Positions 61,924 through 64,000 of a DNA stretch of 64,000 nt are shown piece by piece. The stretch comes from Clostridia bacterium (GTDB lineage: Bacteria; Bacillota; Clostridia; Oscillospirales; Acutalibacteraceae). The position numbers and the translations under genes are program-made. Position 1 is the first letter of the stretch. Each line of letters begins with the position of its first letter. The DNA lies in contig JAFVVQ010000010.1 in assembly GCA_017502085.1 (NCBI GenBank), forward strand, positions 1 to 64,000. Reading direction: 5' to 3'. The notes beneath the pieces are model-generated. The model did no database searches, was not told where the DNA came from, and saw only the letters and a program-made list of their open reading frames with translations.

Positions 61924-62532
61924 ATGAAAAAACTTTTTGCAATCATTCTTTCAGCAGTAATGCTTCTTTCCTTCGCAGCTTGCGGCGGCAACGAAGCACC
62001 CGTTGAAACAACCACAACACCCGTAACAGACGCCCCCACAGAAGATATGAATCAGCCCGCAGCACCCGGCGAAGGCCCTGATATGCCTGCTGTTGATACT
62101 CCTGCAGTTGACGGCGGTGAGGTTTCCGACGGCACAAGCGCTGCTCAGACTCTTCTCAACGTTTTCTACGATGAACTTGCAGCAAATCCCTCAGCAACAG
62201 CCGAAGACCTCGCAAACAAGGTTATCGCTCACGAATCAATCCAGTTCATGCCTATGGTAGTGCCTATGGAAGAAGGCTATCTCACAGGCTTCAACAATGA
62301 AATCAAGGGCTTTGAGGAAGCATATACATTTGCTCCCGGTATCGGCACAATTCCTTTTGTAGGTTATATCTTCAAGCTTGCAGACGGTGCAGACGTTGAA
62401 GCTTTCAAGACAACCCTTGAAACAGAAGCTAATCTCAGATGGAATATCTGCACAGCAGCTGAAGAAATGGTTTGCGAAAACGTCGGCAACACCGTATTCT
62501 TCCTTATGTGTCCTGTGAGCCTCGCAGGCTGA
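61924..62532 (+). CDS. Lipoprotein of unknown function
   Basis: A 202-residue lipoprotein: the signal (MKKLFAIILSAVMLLSFAAC) has the lipobox Cys20, followed by a Thr/Pro-rich linker (residues 25-60) and a globular domain (68-202) with EEGYLTGFNNEIKGFEEAYTF and a C-terminal VGNTVFFLMCPVSLAG. I recognise no family. It lies 51 bases after the candidate anti-sigma gene with AAAGGAG before the start, so it is probably the last gene of the sigma operon and may be its target or sensor. Confidence 0.8.
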   Translation: MKKLFAIILSAVMLLSFAACGGNEAPVETTTTPVTDAPTEDMNQPAAPGEGPDMPAVDTPAVDGGEVSDGTSAAQTLLNVFYDELAANPSATAEDLANKVIAHESIQFMPMVVPMEEGYLTGFNNEIKGFEEAYTFAPGIGTIPFVGYIFKLADGADVEAFKTTLETEANLRWNICTAAEEMVCENVGNTVFFLMCPVSLAG

Positions 62533-62551
62533 TCTGATTCAGAACTTTCCG

Positions 62552-62585
62552 ACGGGTGCAGAATTAAATTGCACCCGTTGTTTTT
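62552..62585 (+). terminator. Terminator of the sigma-factor operon
   Basis: ACGGGTGCA (62552-62560) pairs with TGCACCCGT (62570-62578), followed by TGTTTTT. Confidence 0.88.
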
Positions 62586-62609
62586 ATTAATTCCGAAAGG
62601 ATGAATGAA

Positions 62610-64000
62610 ATGCTGTTTTCAAGCATACCTTTTCTTTTCTATTTCATCCCATGCGTACTTGTACTTTATTTCATAAGCCCCCGGTCGCTTAAAAATACAG
62701 TTCTGCTCGTAAGCAGTCTGATTTTTTATGCGTGGGACAGACCGAAGTTTGCCATTCTGATGATTTCGGCGATTGTTTCGGGATATATTTTCGGATTGCT
62801 GATTGAAAAATTCAGAGAAAAACCGCTCGGCAAAGTGTTCCTTGTTCTCTCTGTAGGCTCAAGCCTTGCGATGCTGGGATTCTTTAAATACACCGATTTC
62901 TTTATCTCAACCTTCAACTCCGTTTCGGGTCTTTCAGTGCCTCTGACGGGCATTGCTCTGCCCATTGGCATAAGCTTCTATACGTTTCAGATTCTCAGCT
63001 ATACGGTTGACGTTTACAGAGGAGACGTTGCGGCGCAGAGAAATCCGATTTCCCTTGCGGCTTACGTTTCAATGTTTCCGCAGCTTATTGCAGGTCCGAT
63101 TGTCAGATATTCCGATATTGAAAAGCAGCTTGTCAGCCGCAGTCACAGTTTTGACGGTGCGGCTCAGGGTATCAGAAGATTCGTTGTCGGCCTGGGCAAA
63201 AAGATTCTTATCGCCAATGCGCTCGGCGAACTCTGTGATACGTTCAGAGCGTCAGACGATAAATCCGTTCTGTTCTACTGGCTTTATGCAATAGCATTCA
63301 CTCTGCACATTTATTTTGACTTCTCGGGATACAGTGATATGGCAATCGGAATGGGTAAGGTTTTCGGCTTTGATTTTCTCGAAAACTTCGATTATCCCTA
63401 TATTTCGACGAGTGTCACCGAATTCTGGCGCAGATGGCATATGTCACTCGGCACGTGGTTCAGAGACTACGTTTATATTCCTCTCGGCGGCAACAGGGTT
63501 TCAAAAGTCAAGTGGTTCAGAAACATTTTCGTTGTATGGTTCCTGACGGGCTTCTGGCACGGTGCGGCGTGGAATTTCATAGTCTGGGGACTTTATTTTG
63601 CCGTTCTTCTTGTTCTTGAAAAGCTCTGGCTCAAAAAGCTTCTTGATAAATCAAAGGCTTTCAGCCATATCTACGTTATGCTTCTTGTTATCATCAGCTT
63701 TGTTATTTTCAATGCAACGGATATGGGCGAGGCGTTACGCTATATTGCGGCTATGTTCGGCTTTGGCGGGGTACCCGCATATTCGGCTGAATGGCTCTAT
63801 TATCTGCGCAGTTATGCAGTTGTGCTTGTTATCGGTATTGTCGGTGCAACACCTCTGCCCAAGAAGATTTTTACAAAGCTTTCGGAAAAGAATGAAAAGC
63901 TGTTCAACGTCATCGAACCCGTCGTGCTTGTCGGTCTTATGATTGTAATGACCGCATATCTTGTTGACGGTTCGTTCAACCCGTTCCTTTACTTCAGATT
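62610..64000 (+). CDS. MBOAT-family O-acyltransferase, 3' end cut by window
   Basis: At least 463 residues and open to the window end, where FNPFLYFRF marks the usual C-terminus, so only a few residues are missing. It starts MLFSSIPFLFYF, typical of the DltB/AlgI/PatA branch. FWRRWHMSLGTWFRDYVYIPLGG (near residue 275) and GFWHGAAWNFIVWG (near 315) contain the conserved region and the active-site His. These membrane enzymes acylate secreted polysaccharides, often with a partner SGNH protein that could lie just beyond the edge. The ATG at 62610 follows AAAGG by 9 bases; the ATG at 62601 touches that site. Confidence 0.92.
   Translation, partial: MLFSSIPFLFYFIPCVLVLYFISPRSLKNTVLLVSSLIFYAWDRPKFAILMISAIVSGYIFGLLIEKFREKPLGKVFLVLSVGSSLAMLGFFKYTDFFISTFNSVSGLSVPLTGIALPIGISFYTFQILSYTVDVYRGDVAAQRNPISLAAYVSMFPQLIAGPIVRYSDIEKQLVSRSHSFDGAAQGIRRFVVGLGKKILIANALGELCDTFRASDDKSVLFYWLYAIAFTLHIYFDFSGYSDMAIGMGKVFGFDFLENFDYPYISTSVTEFWRRWHMSLGTWFRDYVYIPLGGNRVSKVKWFRNIFVVWFLTGFWHGAAWNFIVWGLYFAVLLVLEKLWLKKLLDKSKAFSHIYVMLLVIISFVIFNATDMGEALRYIAAMFGFGGVPAYSAEWLYYLRSYAVVLVIGIVGATPLPKKIFTKLSEKNEKLFNVIEPVVLVGLMIVMTAYLVDGSFNPFLYFR

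Overview
The window is a contiguous, gene-dense stretch of a low-to-mid GC Gram-positive chromosome. I infer a spore-forming anaerobe of the Clostridia, most like Oscillospirales/Ruminococcaceae. The reasons are a CIRCE-controlled groESL, a GerA-family germination protein, a SpoIID-like peptidoglycan-binding protein, mini-RNase III, the DUF512 radical SAM protein beside der, ECF transporter genes next to truA, a ClpE-type chaperone, InlB-type repeat surface proteins and strong AGGAGG ribosome sites. No rRNA, tRNA, CRISPR array, transposase, phage gene or plasmid origin was found. The species-level placement is inference.

Layout, left to right. 1-1085: 3' part of tuf. 1194-5426: a small membrane protein, then a leftward envelope operon (GT8 glycosyltransferase, VTT membrane protein, O-antigen-ligase-like protein, DUF4886 hydrolase). 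5605-7640: groESL with a textbook promoter and CIRCE operator. 7821-19761: surface and uptake genes, namely a secreted PPC-like protein, a metallophosphoesterase, a GPH-type sugar symporter and a 2416-residue repeat protein with an IPSTG-type wall anchor. 19913-22456: divergent dac carboxypeptidase and mtaB. 22493-26099: leftward spore cluster. 26370-28962: pgi, a small P-loop protein, DUF177 and rpmF. 29224-33145: leftward sugar-oxidoreductase operon containing a TIM-barrel/Gfo-Idh-MocA fusion. 33326-34591: secreted family I.5-like lipase. 34659-38455: yebC, a lipoprotein, yitT, mrnC and obg. 38672-53047: a long rightward housekeeping run (DUF512 protein, der, ruvC, ruvA, ruvB, a methyltransferase, a zinc-ribbon membrane protein, ecfA1, ecfA2, ecfT, truA, a DUF5711-like protein, cvpA, pgsA, clpE-like). 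53108-58611: a secreted phosphoesterase, an amidohydrolase, a Fem-type transferase, cca and an ArsC/Spx-like protein. 58608-60408: alpha-L-fucosidase with an XRE regulator. 60843-62532: an ECF sigma factor, a candidate anti-sigma protein and a lipoprotein. 62610-end: an MBOAT O-acyltransferase, cut by the window edge.

How the genes work together. The core runs serve translation, protein folding, DNA repair (Holliday junction processing), ribosome assembly and phospholipid synthesis. The accessory parts point to a cell that displays and modifies its surface (wall-anchored repeat protein, acyltransferase, glycosyltransferase/ligase operon, Fem protein). They also suggest use of host or plant glycans (fucosidase, GPH symporter, keto-sugar-type oxidoreductases) and sporulation.

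I found no clear new defence or mobile system. The best candidates for follow-up are the oxidoreductase operon with the fused enzyme (29224-33145), the perfect 24-bp palindrome at the fucosidase-operon promoter (60536-60559), the hydrophobic glycine-zipper segment inside the giant surface protein, the ECF sigma operon, and the terminator-like hairpins placed directly in front of co-directional genes.
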